64,000 nucleotides of DNA from JBCDCE01 sp039182515 (lineage in GTDB: Bacteria > Pseudomonadota > Alphaproteobacteria > Rhodobacterales > Rhodobacteraceae): NCBI GenBank assembly GCA_039182515.1, contig JBCDCE010000003.1, positions 1 to 64,000 on the forward strand, in the 5' to 3' direction. Of this stretch, positions 17,175 through 24,876 are shown in pieces. The translations under genes were made by a program, and so were the position numbers. Below the pieces are notes generated by a model, which was given only the letters and a program-made list of their open reading frames with translations, had not been told where the DNA came from and made no database searches. The first letter of the stretch is position 1; each line of letters opens with the position of its first letter.

Positions 17175-18179
17175 ATGAACCGTTATCTTACGGGCGCTGT
17201 GGCGCTTGGACTGTCTGTGTCTTTTGTGGGCGAAGCGCTCGCAACGGAATGGAATGTATCGCTTTGGGGCAAACGCCGTGCGTTTACCGAGCATGTTGAA
17301 AAGCTCGCTGAGCTTGTGAGCGAAAAAACCGGCGGCGATTTCACCCTGAACATCTCTTATGGCGGTCTGTCGAAGAACCGTGAGAACCTCGATGGCATTT
17401 CCATTGGTGCCTTTGAGATGGCGCAGTTCTGCGCGGGCTATCACCGGGATAAGAACCCATCCATCACTGTGCTTGAGCTGCCATTCTTGGGCGTGTCGAG
17501 CTTGGAAGAAGAGCGCAAAATCTCGCAAGCGCTGTACCAGCACCCTGCCGCTGTTGCGGATCTGGCCCGTTGGAACGCAACACTTCTGATGCCGTCGCCA
17601 TTGCCGCAGTACAACCTTGTGGGTGTGGGGGATGCGCCTGCCACTTTGGCTGACTTCACAGGTCTGACAGTGCGTGCCACCGGCGGCATCGGTGCCGCGA
17701 TGAAAGCGGTTGGTGCTGTGCCAACATCCATGACAGCCTCTGAAGTGCGCCAAGCGCTTGACGGCGGTGTTGTGAAGGCCGTGGCCTTTGCGCCGCATGC
17801 GCATATGTCTTTCGGAACAGTTGAAACTGGCAAGTGGTGGACCACCAACTTGAACCCAGGCACCGTGAACTGCCCTGTTGTTGTGAATACAGACTCGCTC
17901 GCAAGCCTGAGCGACGCGCACCGCGACGCGCTTTTGGGGTCTGTCGAGGAAGCGCTCGATCACTACATCTCTACCTATAACGGCGCCACAATGGACGCAT
18001 GGGGTCCAACCTTGGAAGAAAAAGGCATCACATCCGTGACCTATTCCGACGGTGAGCTGACAGCGTTCAAAGACGCAGTTGCAGGCCCAGCGGCTACAGC
18101 CTGGATTGCAGACAACACGGCCAAAGGCCTGCCTGCTCAAGAGCTGTATGACTTCGTAACCGGTATGATTGGGCAGTAA
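17175..18179 (+). CDS. dctP: TRAP transporter substrate-binding protein (DctP)
   Basis: This 334-residue periplasmic receptor has a signal peptide cleaved after about residue 23 (GEALA-TEWN). It shows TRAP DctP hallmarks: a GGLSKNRENLDGISIGAFEMAQF region, and the GLTVRATGG strand whose Arg normally ties down the carboxylate of the ligand. A carboxylic acid is therefore expected; the exact substrate cannot be read. AGGAGG precedes the ATG. It heads dctPQM directly after the two-component genes and is followed by a hairpin that may limit transcription of the membrane subunits. Confidence 0.92.
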   Translation: MNRYLTGAVALGLSVSFVGEALATEWNVSLWGKRRAFTEHVEKLAELVSEKTGGDFTLNISYGGLSKNRENLDGISIGAFEMAQFCAGYHRDKNPSITVLELPFLGVSSLEEERKISQALYQHPAAVADLARWNATLLMPSPLPQYNLVGVGDAPATLADFTGLTVRATGGIGAAMKAVGAVPTSMTASEVRQALDGGVVKAVAFAPHAHMSFGTVETGKWWTTNLNPGTVNCPVVVNTDSLASLSDAHRDALLGSVEEALDHYISTYNGATMDAWGPTLEEKGITSVTYSDGELTAFKDAVAGPAATAWIADNTAKGLPAQELYDFVTGMIGQ

Positions 18180-18225
18180 GTAATTACTGTTTGAACGGAC
18201 CAATTTATCACGAAACGATAAAAGG

Positions 18226-18250
18226 AGGGTCGCGCAATGCGCGCGGCCCT
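18226..18250 (+). terminator. Hairpin between dctP and dctQ
   Basis: CGCGC/GCGCG (loop AAT) plus AGGG/CCCT on the outside forms a strong stem-loop overlapping an AGGAGGG sequence. The ATG at 18237 falls in the loop and opens only a 24-codon frame that is out of phase with dctQ. It is therefore better read as an attenuating or 3'-protecting hairpin than as a gene start. Confidence 0.5.
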
Positions 18251-18258
18251 GATGCATT

Positions 18259-18888
18259 ATGGCCGGATCCACCTCAGTTCTATCAGATGCCAGCGGGCTC
18301 AGCTGGATTGATCGAAGCCTCTACCAGCTCGAACGGCTTTTGGGCTTTTTCAGCGGGCTGGCGATTTTCTCGCTTATGTTCTTGGCGGTTTTTTCGGTGG
18401 GTGGGCGTTGGTTCTTCAATGCGCCGCTGCCGGGCTATGTGGATTGGATCGAGCAACTCATGCCGCTCATCGCTTTCATGGGGATCGCATTCACCCAGCG
18501 CGATGGCGGACACATCCGGATGGATATATTTGTTGGAGCCCTTAAAGGTCGCACACTTTGGCTTGTGGAACTGATCACGACGCTCGCGATCCTCATTTTG
18601 ATGCTTTTGATGGTGTGGGGCAGTTGGGCGCATTTTGAGCGCAGCTTTGACTGGTCCCAACCGATGTGGAGCCGCGACAGCTCTATGGACATCGCGCTGC
18701 CGCTTTGGCCTGCGAAATTGCTCGCACCCATTGCCTTTGCGGTGCTGTGCCTGCGCTTAGGCTTGCAGGCCTATGCCTACACGCTGGCGTTTTTGCGCGG
18801 TGCTGAGCGCCCTGTGGCCGTCCCGCTTGTGCAATCTGCAGCCGAGCAAGCCCAGGCCGAAGCCGATCAATTGGCAGGAGAACGCTGA
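18259..18888 (+). CDS. dctQ: TRAP transporter small permease (DctQ)
   Basis: This 209-residue integral membrane protein has four predicted membrane segments and the DctQ signature FSVGGRWFFNAPLPGYVDWIE followed by FTQRDGGHIRMD. It couples the binding protein to the DctM channel subunit. An in-frame TGA at 18250 means the ATG at 18259 is the earliest standard start (ATT at 18256 is the only other codon of interest), yet no ribosome binding site sits at normal distance. The nearest, AGGAGG, is about 30 bases away inside a hairpin, so translation may be weak. Its stop overlaps dctM by the sequence TGATG. Confidence 0.9.
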   Translation: MAGSTSVLSDASGLSWIDRSLYQLERLLGFFSGLAIFSLMFLAVFSVGGRWFFNAPLPGYVDWIEQLMPLIAFMGIAFTQRDGGHIRMDIFVGALKGRTLWLVELITTLAILILMLLMVWGSWAHFERSFDWSQPMWSRDSSMDIALPLWPAKLLAPIAFAVLCLRLGLQAYAYTLAFLRGAERPVAVPLVQSAAEQAQAEADQLAGER

Positions 18889-20288
18889 TGGAACCCATTG
18901 AAATCGGTCTTTGGGTCACGGGCGGCCTGCTTGTTCTGGTCGTCTTAGGGATGCGTGTGGCCTTTGCGGCAGCTTTTGCCGGGCTATTGGGGCTTGTTTG
19001 GATCTTTTGGTCCAAAAAGGGCATGGCGCCCGATCAGTTCTGGTGGGCGCTGACTGTTGCTACGAAAACAGCGGGCCAAGTGCCGCATTCGAAAGTCTCT
19101 GCGCAGGTGCTGTCGCTGATCCCAACCTTCATTCTGATCGGCTATCTGGCCTACTACGCCAAACTCACGCAGGCGCTTTTTGAAGCAGCCAAACGCTGGG
19201 TCGCTTGGGTGCCTGGAGGCCTCGCTGTCTCAACCGTTTTTGCAACCGCAGGCTTTGCGGCTGTGTCGGGCGCGTCTGTGGCCACGGCAGCGGTCTTCGC
19301 GCGCATTGCGATCCCAGAGATGCTGAAGATCGGCTATGACAAGCGCTTTGCTGCGGGTGTTGTGGCTGCAGGTGGCACGCTTGCCTCGCTCATTCCGCCG
19401 TCGGCCATCCTTGTGATCTATGCGATCATTGTGGAGCAAGATGTGGGCAAGCTTTTGCTCGCAGGCTTCATTCCCGGCGCCTTCTCTGCGCTTGTCTACG
19501 GCGCGCTGATCATCGGTTTGGCGCTGACTTTCAAGAACTTCGGACCGCCTGTGGGTGGCTTCACCTGGGGTCAGCGCTTTGTCTCGCTCCTGCCTGCTTT
19601 GCCGATTTTTGCGGTCGTCGCGATCATCATTCTGTTTGTCTACAACCCCTTTGGCGATGCGCTTGGCACGCCAACAGAAGGGGGTGCGATTGGGGCTTTT
19701 ATCGTCTTTTGTATGGCGCTCTGGCGTGGCATGCGCTGGCCTGAATTGCGCGATGCGCTTTTAGAAACCGCCAAGCTCACAGTGATGATCTTCACGATCA
19801 TCTGGGGTGTGCTCGTATATGTGCGTTTCTTAGGCTTTGCGAACCTGCCACAAGCCTTCTCCGATTGGATCACGTCGCTCGATCAATCGCCGATGCTGAC
19901 GCTGGTGTGCATCCTCTTGGCCTATGCGGTACTGGGCATGTTCATGGATGCCATCGGTATGCTCTTGCTCACGCTGCCTGTTGTCTATCCGGCCGTGATG
20001 GCTCTGAATGGCGGCGAGTTCGTCTCGGCAGCAGACTCCGCCTTTGGGATGTCCGGCCCGATGTGTGCCATTTGGTTTGGGATCTTGGTGGTGAAAATGG
20101 CGGAGTTCTGTTTGATCACGCCGCCCATTGGGCTCAACTGCTTTGTGGTGGCAGGCGTGCGCGATGATCTCTCGGTCGGCGATGTGTTCAAAGGGGTCAC
20201 ACCCTTCTTCATCGCAGACGCCGTCACCATCGCGCTTCTGGTCTCCTTCCCAGCCATCGTGCTGTGGTTGCCGAGCTTGGCGGGTTAG
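18888..20288 (+). CDS. dctM: TRAP transporter large permease (DctM)
   Basis: This 466-residue polytopic subunit is driven by an ion gradient to import the solute delivered by DctP. DctM-family landmarks are ATAGFAAVSGASVATAA, then LASLIPPSAILVIYAIIVEQ, GTPTEGGAIGAF and LITPPIGLNCFV. About 11-12 membrane segments are evident. GGCAGGAG precedes the ATG, which overlaps the dctQ stop. It ends 26 bases from the stop of idnD on the other strand, closing this operon. Confidence 0.93.
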   Translation: MEPIEIGLWVTGGLLVLVVLGMRVAFAAAFAGLLGLVWIFWSKKGMAPDQFWWALTVATKTAGQVPHSKVSAQVLSLIPTFILIGYLAYYAKLTQALFEAAKRWVAWVPGGLAVSTVFATAGFAAVSGASVATAAVFARIAIPEMLKIGYDKRFAAGVVAAGGTLASLIPPSAILVIYAIIVEQDVGKLLLAGFIPGAFSALVYGALIIGLALTFKNFGPPVGGFTWGQRFVSLLPALPIFAVVAIIILFVYNPFGDALGTPTEGGAIGAFIVFCMALWRGMRWPELRDALLETAKLTVMIFTIIWGVLVYVRFLGFANLPQAFSDWITSLDQSPMLTLVCILLAYAVLGMFMDAIGMLLLTLPVVYPAVMALNGGEFVSAADSAFGMSGPMCAIWFGILVVKMAEFCLITPPIGLNCFVVAGVRDDLSVGDVFKGVTPFFIADAVTIALLVSFPAIVLWLPSLAG

Positions 20289-20313
20289 GTCGGCGACTGT
20301 TCCCGTCGTGAGG

Positions 20314-21342
20314 CTAAAAGGTGATGTTCACCTTGATCGCCTGGGATCTGTCGCTTGCGCATTCAAAGGCTTTGACCGCATCGTTTAGGTCCATCGCATG
20401 GGTGATCAATGGGCGGACGTTCAGTCGCCCCATGCGCATCATCTCCACGGCTGTGTGGAACTCTTCGTGAAAGCGGAAGGAGCCTTTGAACTGCAATTCC
20501 TTTGCGGTCATGGCTTGAACGGGCAGGGTCATGTCGCCGCCTAAGCCGAGCTGAACAATGGTTCCGACAGGGCGTAAAGCTGGCACGGCGGAAACCAGCG
20601 CTGAAGCCACGCCTGAGCATTCAAAGAGCACATCGAAATGGCCTTTGTCGGCCTCAAAACCCGTGAGTCCACCCGGCGTATTAAGCACATTGATCGTGTG
20701 GTCTGCACCAGCTTCTCGGGCCTTTTGCAGCGTAAAATCTGAGATGTCCGTGGCGACAATTTCAACTGCGCCAGCGGCCTGCGCGGCCATAACGGCCAAT
20801 AATCCAATGGGTCCGCAGCCCGTGACCAAGACGCGCTTGCCCAAGAGATCACCCGCTTGCTTCGCCGCATGCAAAACAACCGCCAGGGGTTCGGCCATGG
20901 CCGCTTCGCCCGTGCTCAGGTCGCCCGCGGGTGCGCATTGGCTGGCCTCGGCCACGATGTATTCGCGGAACGCCCCTTGGATGTGCGGAAAGGGCATGGC
21001 TGAGCCGTAAAACTGCATATTGAGGCAGTGGTTGTGTTTGCCTTCTAGGCTGTACTTGCATTTGCCGCAGGGGCGGGAGGGTGACAGGGCCACCAGCTCT
21101 CCTTTTGACAGGCCCTCCACACCGTCGCCCAAAGCTTCAATATGGCCTGATACCTCATGGCCCAAAATCATAGGCTCTCGCAGAGTTACCGTGCCGAAGC
21201 CGCCGTGGTTGTAGTAATGCAGGTCAGATCCGCAGATCCCGCCAGCGGCCATTTTGATCAAAACTTGGCCAGGGCCCGGCGTTGGCATCTCGCGCTCTTC
21301 GATGCGCAGATCTTTGGCGGCGTGAGCTACAATGACTTTCAT
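20314..21342 (-). CDS. idnD: L-idonate 5-dehydrogenase-like zinc dehydrogenase
   Basis: This 342-residue medium-chain zinc dehydrogenase fits oxidation of L-idonate to 5-keto-gluconate. Catalytic zinc ligands are in GGICGSDLHYYNHGG and GHEVSG; a structural-zinc region contains PCGKCKYSLEGKHNHC; the Rossmann motif is TGCGPIGLLAV. The frame opens at 21546, but the conserved start MKVIVAHAAKDLRIEE and AAAGG point to the ATG at 21342. Ten bases separate it from the upstream 2-hydroxyacid dehydrogenase, so they are one operon. Other sorbitol/threonine-type dehydrogenases are similar; the idonate call rests on both sequence and the idnO-gntK neighbours. Confidence 0.85.
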   Translation of the reverse strand: MKVIVAHAAKDLRIEEREMPTPGPGQVLIKMAAGGICGSDLHYYNHGGFGTVTLREPMILGHEVSGHIEALGDGVEGLSKGELVALSPSRPCGKCKYSLEGKHNHCLNMQFYGSAMPFPHIQGAFREYIVAEASQCAPAGDLSTGEAAMAEPLAVVLHAAKQAGDLLGKRVLVTGCGPIGLLAVMAAQAAGAVEIVATDISDFTLQKAREAGADHTINVLNTPGGLTGFEADKGHFDVLFECSGVASALVSAVPALRPVGTIVQLGLGGDMTLPVQAMTAKELQFKGSFRFHEEFHTAVEMMRMGRLNVRPLITHAMDLNDAVKAFECASDRSQAIKVNITF

Positions 21343-21352
21343 AACATGCCTT

Positions 21353-22300
21353 TCACAAAACAGGCGTTGGCAGGGCTTTGCCTGCGAAATGGGCTGTAAG
21401 ATTGTCGCGCAAAAGTTGGCCCATGGCCATGCGTGTCTCGATGGTTCCAGAGGCATGGTGGGGTTGCACCAGCACGTTGTCGAGATCGAGAAAGCGCGGA
21501 TCGAGCGCGGGTTCTGCCTCAAATACATCGAGGGCCGCCGCGCCAAGTGCGCCGGATTTTAAGGCTTGGATCAAAGCGTCTTCATCAATGTTGGAGGCGC
21601 GGGAGATGTTGATGATCATGCCATCAGGCCCTACCGCTTCGATGATATCCTTGTTCACGATGTGCTTGGTTGCCGCTGAGGCGGCCAGGGTCACAAAGAA
21701 GAAGTCTGCGTGTTTTGCCAGCTCAAGTGGATCCTCCAGAAAGGTCCAGTCAGGGGCATAGTCCTTTTGCGCGATGTCAGAGTAAGCGATATCCATGCCG
21801 AAGCCTTGCAGCCGCTTTGCCACTTCAAAGCCGATGCGGCCAAGGCCCAGAATGCCCGCTTTGCGGCCAAAAACGCGGCGTTTGAGTGGGTAGAGGCCTT
21901 TGGTTGCCCAAGAGCCGTCGCGGACCCAGGCCTCTGCGCCTGTCATGCCACGGGCTTGGCAGAGCATCATGGCAACGCCCAGGTCGGCGACGTCTTCGGT
22001 GAGCACATCAGGGGTGTTAGTCACGCGGATGCCTTTGGCTTTGCAGGCGTCCAAATCCACAGCGTCGTAGCCCACGCCGTAAACGGAAATCAGCTCCAGC
22101 GAGGGGCACGCGTCGATCATTTCGGCATCAGCCCCAAGCTCGCCGCGCGTTGCGATGGCGCGCACGTCTTTCCCGTGTTGGGCCAGAAAAGCGCTTTTGT
22201 CGGAGGCATCGAAAAGGCGTTTGATATCAAAGGCGGTATCGAGTGGATCCTGGTCCCAGGCGGGATATGGACCAACTTGTAAAACGGTGGGTTTGGACAT
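21353..22300 (-). CDS. D-isomer 2-hydroxyacid dehydrogenase (GhrB/2-ketogluconate reductase type)
   Basis: This 315-residue NAD(P)-dependent enzyme has the Rossmann motif GLGRIG and the catalytic triad Arg (NISRASNID), Glu (FEAEPALD) and His (QPHHASGT). Members reduce glyoxylate, hydroxypyruvate or 2-keto-gluconate. In a gluconate/idonate cluster, reduction of 2-keto-gluconate to gluconate is the most economical guess. It is the first gene of the leftward operon and reads from the operator region at 22324-22351, divergent from idnO. Confidence 0.85.
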   Translation of the reverse strand: MSKPTVLQVGPYPAWDQDPLDTAFDIKRLFDASDKSAFLAQHGKDVRAIATRGELGADAEMIDACPSLELISVYGVGYDAVDLDACKAKGIRVTNTPDVLTEDVADLGVAMMLCQARGMTGAEAWVRDGSWATKGLYPLKRRVFGRKAGILGLGRIGFEVAKRLQGFGMDIAYSDIAQKDYAPDWTFLEDPLELAKHADFFFVTLAASAATKHIVNKDIIEAVGPDGMIINISRASNIDEDALIQALKSGALGAAALDVFEAEPALDPRFLDLDNVLVQPHHASGTIETRMAMGQLLRDNLTAHFAGKALPTPVL

Positions 22301-22323
22301 GCGATTCTCGTATTGACAGGAAA

Positions 22324-22351
22324 TGTTATCGGTATCATGTTATCGATAACA
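22324..22351 (+). promoter_or_regulatory. Two adjacent 14-bp LacI-type operators
   Basis: TGTTATCGGTATCA (22324-22337) is followed without a gap by TGTTATCGATAACA (22338-22351), the latter a perfect palindrome. They match the general form TGTTA-CG-TAACA of GntR/IdnR operators of the LacI family. They lie in the divergent spacer and can control both operons; a TTGACA at 22313-22318 is close by. The LacI gene at 24877, last in the rightward operon, is the likely binder. Confidence 0.7.
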
Positions 22352-22394
22352 ATTATGCGTCGTCAATCCCGCATCGGCTAACTTGGAGGTCCCT

Positions 22395-23159
22395 TTGTCC
22401 AACTTATTTTCCCTAGACGGCCGTCGTGCCCTTATCACCGGCTCTTCTCAGGGCATCGGGTTTGCGCTGGCCAAAGGCCTTGCTGCTGCGGGCGCTGAGA
22501 TCGTTTTGAACGGGCGAGACACTGCCAAGCTGGAAGCAGCTGCTGCGGCCTTAGAGGCTGATGGGGCAATAGTGCACAGCCTGGCTTTTGATGCCACAGA
22601 CCATGCTGCCGTGCGGGCCGCTGTGGATGCCTTTGAGGCAGACCAAGGCGCCATTGATATTCTGATCAACAACGCGGGCATGCAGCACAGGACGGAGCTT
22701 GAAAACTTCCCGGCGGACGCCTTTGAGCGCTTGTTGCAAACCAATGTGGCCAGCGTGTTCCACGTGGGCCAAGCGGTCGCGCGTCATATGATTGGGCGGG
22801 GCGCGGGCAAGATTATCAACATCGCCAGCGTACAAACGGCGCTCGCGCGGCCTGGCATTGCGCCCTACACGGCCACCAAGGGCGCTGTGGCGAACCTTAC
22901 CAAGGGTATGGCCACCGATTGGGCCAAGCATGGCCTGCAGTGCAATGCGATTGCGCCTGGTTATTTTGATACGCCTTTGAACGCGGCTCTTGTCGCTGAT
23001 CCTGAGTTTTCCGCTTGGCTTGAAAAGCGCACTCCAGCGGGGCGTTGGGGGCAGGTTGAAGAGCTTGTGGGGGCTGCTGTGTTTCTGTCGTCGCCCGCCT
23101 CGAGCTTTGTGAATGGCCATACACTTTATGTGGATGGCGGCATCACGGCGTCGCTTTAG
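22395..23159 (+). CDS. idnO: Gluconate 5-dehydrogenase-like SDR
   Basis: This 254-residue classical short-chain dehydrogenase has the coenzyme motif TGSSQGIG, NNAGMQHR, the catalytic Ser (INIASVQTA) and YTATK. It is predicted to interconvert 5-keto-gluconate and gluconate, the step after IdnD. The start is a TTG at 22395 placed 5 bases after GGAGG (22385-22389). A TTG at 22383 would put the Shine-Dalgarno inside the gene. It is the first gene of a tightly packed operon with gntK, a dehydrogenase, a small protein and lacI. Family members are hard to tell apart, so specificity rests on context. Confidence 0.85.
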   Translation: MSNLFSLDGRRALITGSSQGIGFALAKGLAAAGAEIVLNGRDTAKLEAAAAALEADGAIVHSLAFDATDHAAVRAAVDAFEADQGAIDILINNAGMQHRTELENFPADAFERLLQTNVASVFHVGQAVARHMIGRGAGKIINIASVQTALARPGIAPYTATKGAVANLTKGMATDWAKHGLQCNAIAPGYFDTPLNAALVADPEFSAWLEKRTPAGRWGQVEELVGAAVFLSSPASSFVNGHTLYVDGGITASL

Positions 23160-23660
23160 ATGCGGTGTTATGTGCTCATGGGTGTGTCGGGCTGCGGGAA
23201 GTCTTCTGTTGGGACCGCGCTGCAAGTTTTATGCAATTTGGACTTTGTCGATGGCGATGATCTGCATCCCAAACGCAACGTCCAGAAAATGTCTCAAGGT
23301 GTGCCGCTGAACGATGATGATCGCGCGCCTTGGCTTGCGGATGTGGGGCGTACGCTTGAACGCCACAAGGGGGCGATCGCTGTGGGCTGTTCGGCTTTGA
23401 AAAAGCGCTACCGGGATTGGATCCGCGAGCAAGTGAGCGAGCCTGTGCATTTCTTGCACTTGGATGCGCCGCGCCGGGTGTTGGAGCGCCGGGTTTCTAA
23501 CCGGCCTGGGCATTTCATGCCTGCGTCTTTGCTTGAGAGCCAATTCGCCACGCTAGAGCGCCTGCAACGTGACGAATGGGGTGGAGAGATCGATATTGAG
23601 CGGCCTTTTGAACAGGTCATTGCACAAACCGAAGGCTACGTCCGGGAGACATTGATATGA
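23160..23660 (+). CDS. gntK: Gluconokinase
   Basis: This 166-residue P-loop kinase phosphorylates gluconate to 6-phosphogluconate for the Entner-Doudoroff or pentose phosphate route. The Walker A motif is MGVSGCGKSSVG, followed by DGDDLHPKRNVQKMSQGVPLNDDDR, AVGCSALKKRYRD and a C-terminal SLLESQFATLE, all characteristic. The ATG directly abuts the idnO stop codon, and the gene end overlaps the next start by 4 bases, indicating translational coupling. Confidence 0.93.
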   Translation: MRCYVLMGVSGCGKSSVGTALQVLCNLDFVDGDDLHPKRNVQKMSQGVPLNDDDRAPWLADVGRTLERHKGAIAVGCSALKKRYRDWIREQVSEPVHFLHLDAPRRVLERRVSNRPGHFMPASLLESQFATLERLQRDEWGGEIDIERPFEQVIAQTEGYVRETLI

Positions 23661-24544
23661 GCGAGCGCATAGCCTTGATCGGCGCAGGTGCCATGGGTGG
23701 CGCTATTGGAACGCGGCTATTGGAGACCGGCAACACCTTGCATGTCTTCGACCTGGACACCGAGCGCATGGACGCATTGGTTGCCAAAGGTGCGATTGCG
23801 GCGGCCACAGCGGCCGAAGCGGCTCGTTACGTCGATTTTGTGATCACGAGTTTGAATGCCTCGCGCATCGTTGGGCTCGCGGCTTTCGGCAAAGATGGAA
23901 TTGCCGAGGGCGCCAAGCCCGGCACTGTGATCATCGACATGTCTTCGATAGAGCCCGATGCCACCCGGAAATTTGCCAAGATGGCAGCAGAACGGGATCT
24001 GGCTTGGGTCGATAGCCCCTTATCTGGCGGCGCACCTAAAGCTTTGATCGGAGAGCTGACGCTCATGGCGGGCGGCGAAGCTAAGGATGTTGAGCGTGCG
24101 CATACCGCCTTGAAGCATGTGGCCTCGAACTACACGCACATGGGGCCTGCGGGCGCTGGGCAGACCACCAAGCTGATCAATCAAGTGCTTTGTGCTCTGG
24201 GTTTCTTAGCGGTGGCGGAGGCCACGCAGCTGGCCATCGATGCGGCCGTAGATGCGGAAAAGATCCCACAAGCGCTCAAGGGTGGCCGTGCGGATTCCGC
24301 CTTGTTGCAAGAGTATTTGCCACGTTTTGCAACAAAAGATTATCGTCGCACGGGGCGGATCGACAACATGGTGAAAGACTTGAACGCCGTGAACGATCTG
24401 GCGCGCCAAACTGGCACGTCCATGCCCATGACAGCGCTCTGTGCTGAGATCCACCGTATGCTGACAGCCGCAGGCCTTGGCGGCGAAGACCAAGCTGCGG
24501 TGATGGAATTTTTCAACGGCGCCAAAGAGGAGATCGCCCCATGA
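23657..24544 (+). CDS. NAD(P)-dependent beta-hydroxyacid dehydrogenase (HIBADH/GarR type)
   Basis: This 295-residue protein has the dinucleotide motif GAGAMGGAIG, the substrate loop DSPLSGGAPKA and the catalytic Lys in GAGQTTKLINQ. Family members oxidise 3-hydroxyisobutyrate or reduce tartronate semialdehyde; others act on sugar acids or 6-phosphogluconate-like compounds. Its place between gntK and a LacI gene suggests a sugar-acid substrate, but which one cannot be read from sequence. It overlaps gntK and the next gene by 4 bases each. Confidence 0.85.
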   Translation: MSERIALIGAGAMGGAIGTRLLETGNTLHVFDLDTERMDALVAKGAIAAATAAEAARYVDFVITSLNASRIVGLAAFGKDGIAEGAKPGTVIIDMSSIEPDATRKFAKMAAERDLAWVDSPLSGGAPKALIGELTLMAGGEAKDVERAHTALKHVASNYTHMGPAGAGQTTKLINQVLCALGFLAVAEATQLAIDAAVDAEKIPQALKGGRADSALLQEYLPRFATKDYRRTGRIDNMVKDLNAVNDLARQTGTSMPMTALCAEIHRMLTAAGLGGEDQAAVMEFFNGAKEEIAP

Positions 24545-24873
24545 TCACACGATTTGCAATGTTCGAAGGCTCCGTGAAGCCCGGCCATGTGGAGGCGTTT
24601 CGCGCTGCCGTTTTGGATCGGCTTGTCCCGCTATGGACCAAGTTTCCCGGCAACACAGAGGTCCGCGTGATGTTCAGCGAAGACCGGGACGAGGGCGCGC
24701 CGGAGTTTCCTCTGATCCTCGCGATCAGCTATGCGGATGAAGCTGGCATGGAGAGTGCTTTGGCGAGCCCATACCGCGCAGAGTCGCGGGATGTGACGGG
24801 AGAAATCGTGGCTGAGCATTTTGAGGGCCGCATCCACCATCATGTTACGCGTTGCCATGACTTCCCGGCCTAA
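24541..24873 (+). CDS. Small protein, possible dimeric alpha/beta-barrel
   Basis: I do not recognise this 110-residue protein with certainty. Its order of a beta strand (ITRFAMFEGSV), a helix containing PGHVEAFRAAV, a strand EVRVMFSE, and a second strand and helix (LILAISYADEAGMESAL) fits the ferredoxin-like alpha/beta-barrel shared by EthD, Dabb and monooxygenase-like proteins. A His-rich stretch RIHHHVTRCHDF lies at the end. It overlaps the dehydrogenase by 4 bases and lies 3 bases before lacI, so it is a true operon member. A role as a mutarotase, lactonase or isomerase of the pathway is speculation. Confidence 0.7.
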   Translation: MITRFAMFEGSVKPGHVEAFRAAVLDRLVPLWTKFPGNTEVRVMFSEDRDEGAPEFPLILAISYADEAGMESALASPYRAESRDVTGEIVAEHFEGRIHHHVTRCHDFPA

Positions 24874-24876
24874 AAG

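Noticed and set aside
17172..18272. A 366-codon minus-strand frame over dctP
   Set aside because: It is the antisense shadow of a well-supported TRAP binding protein and is rich in His/Cys/Arg as such shadows are.
18237..18311. A 24-codon frame after AGGAGGG upstream of dctQ
   Set aside because: The Shine-Dalgarno-like sequence and the ATG lie in a strong hairpin, the frame is out of phase with dctQ, and the hairpin pattern recurs after other binding-protein genes.
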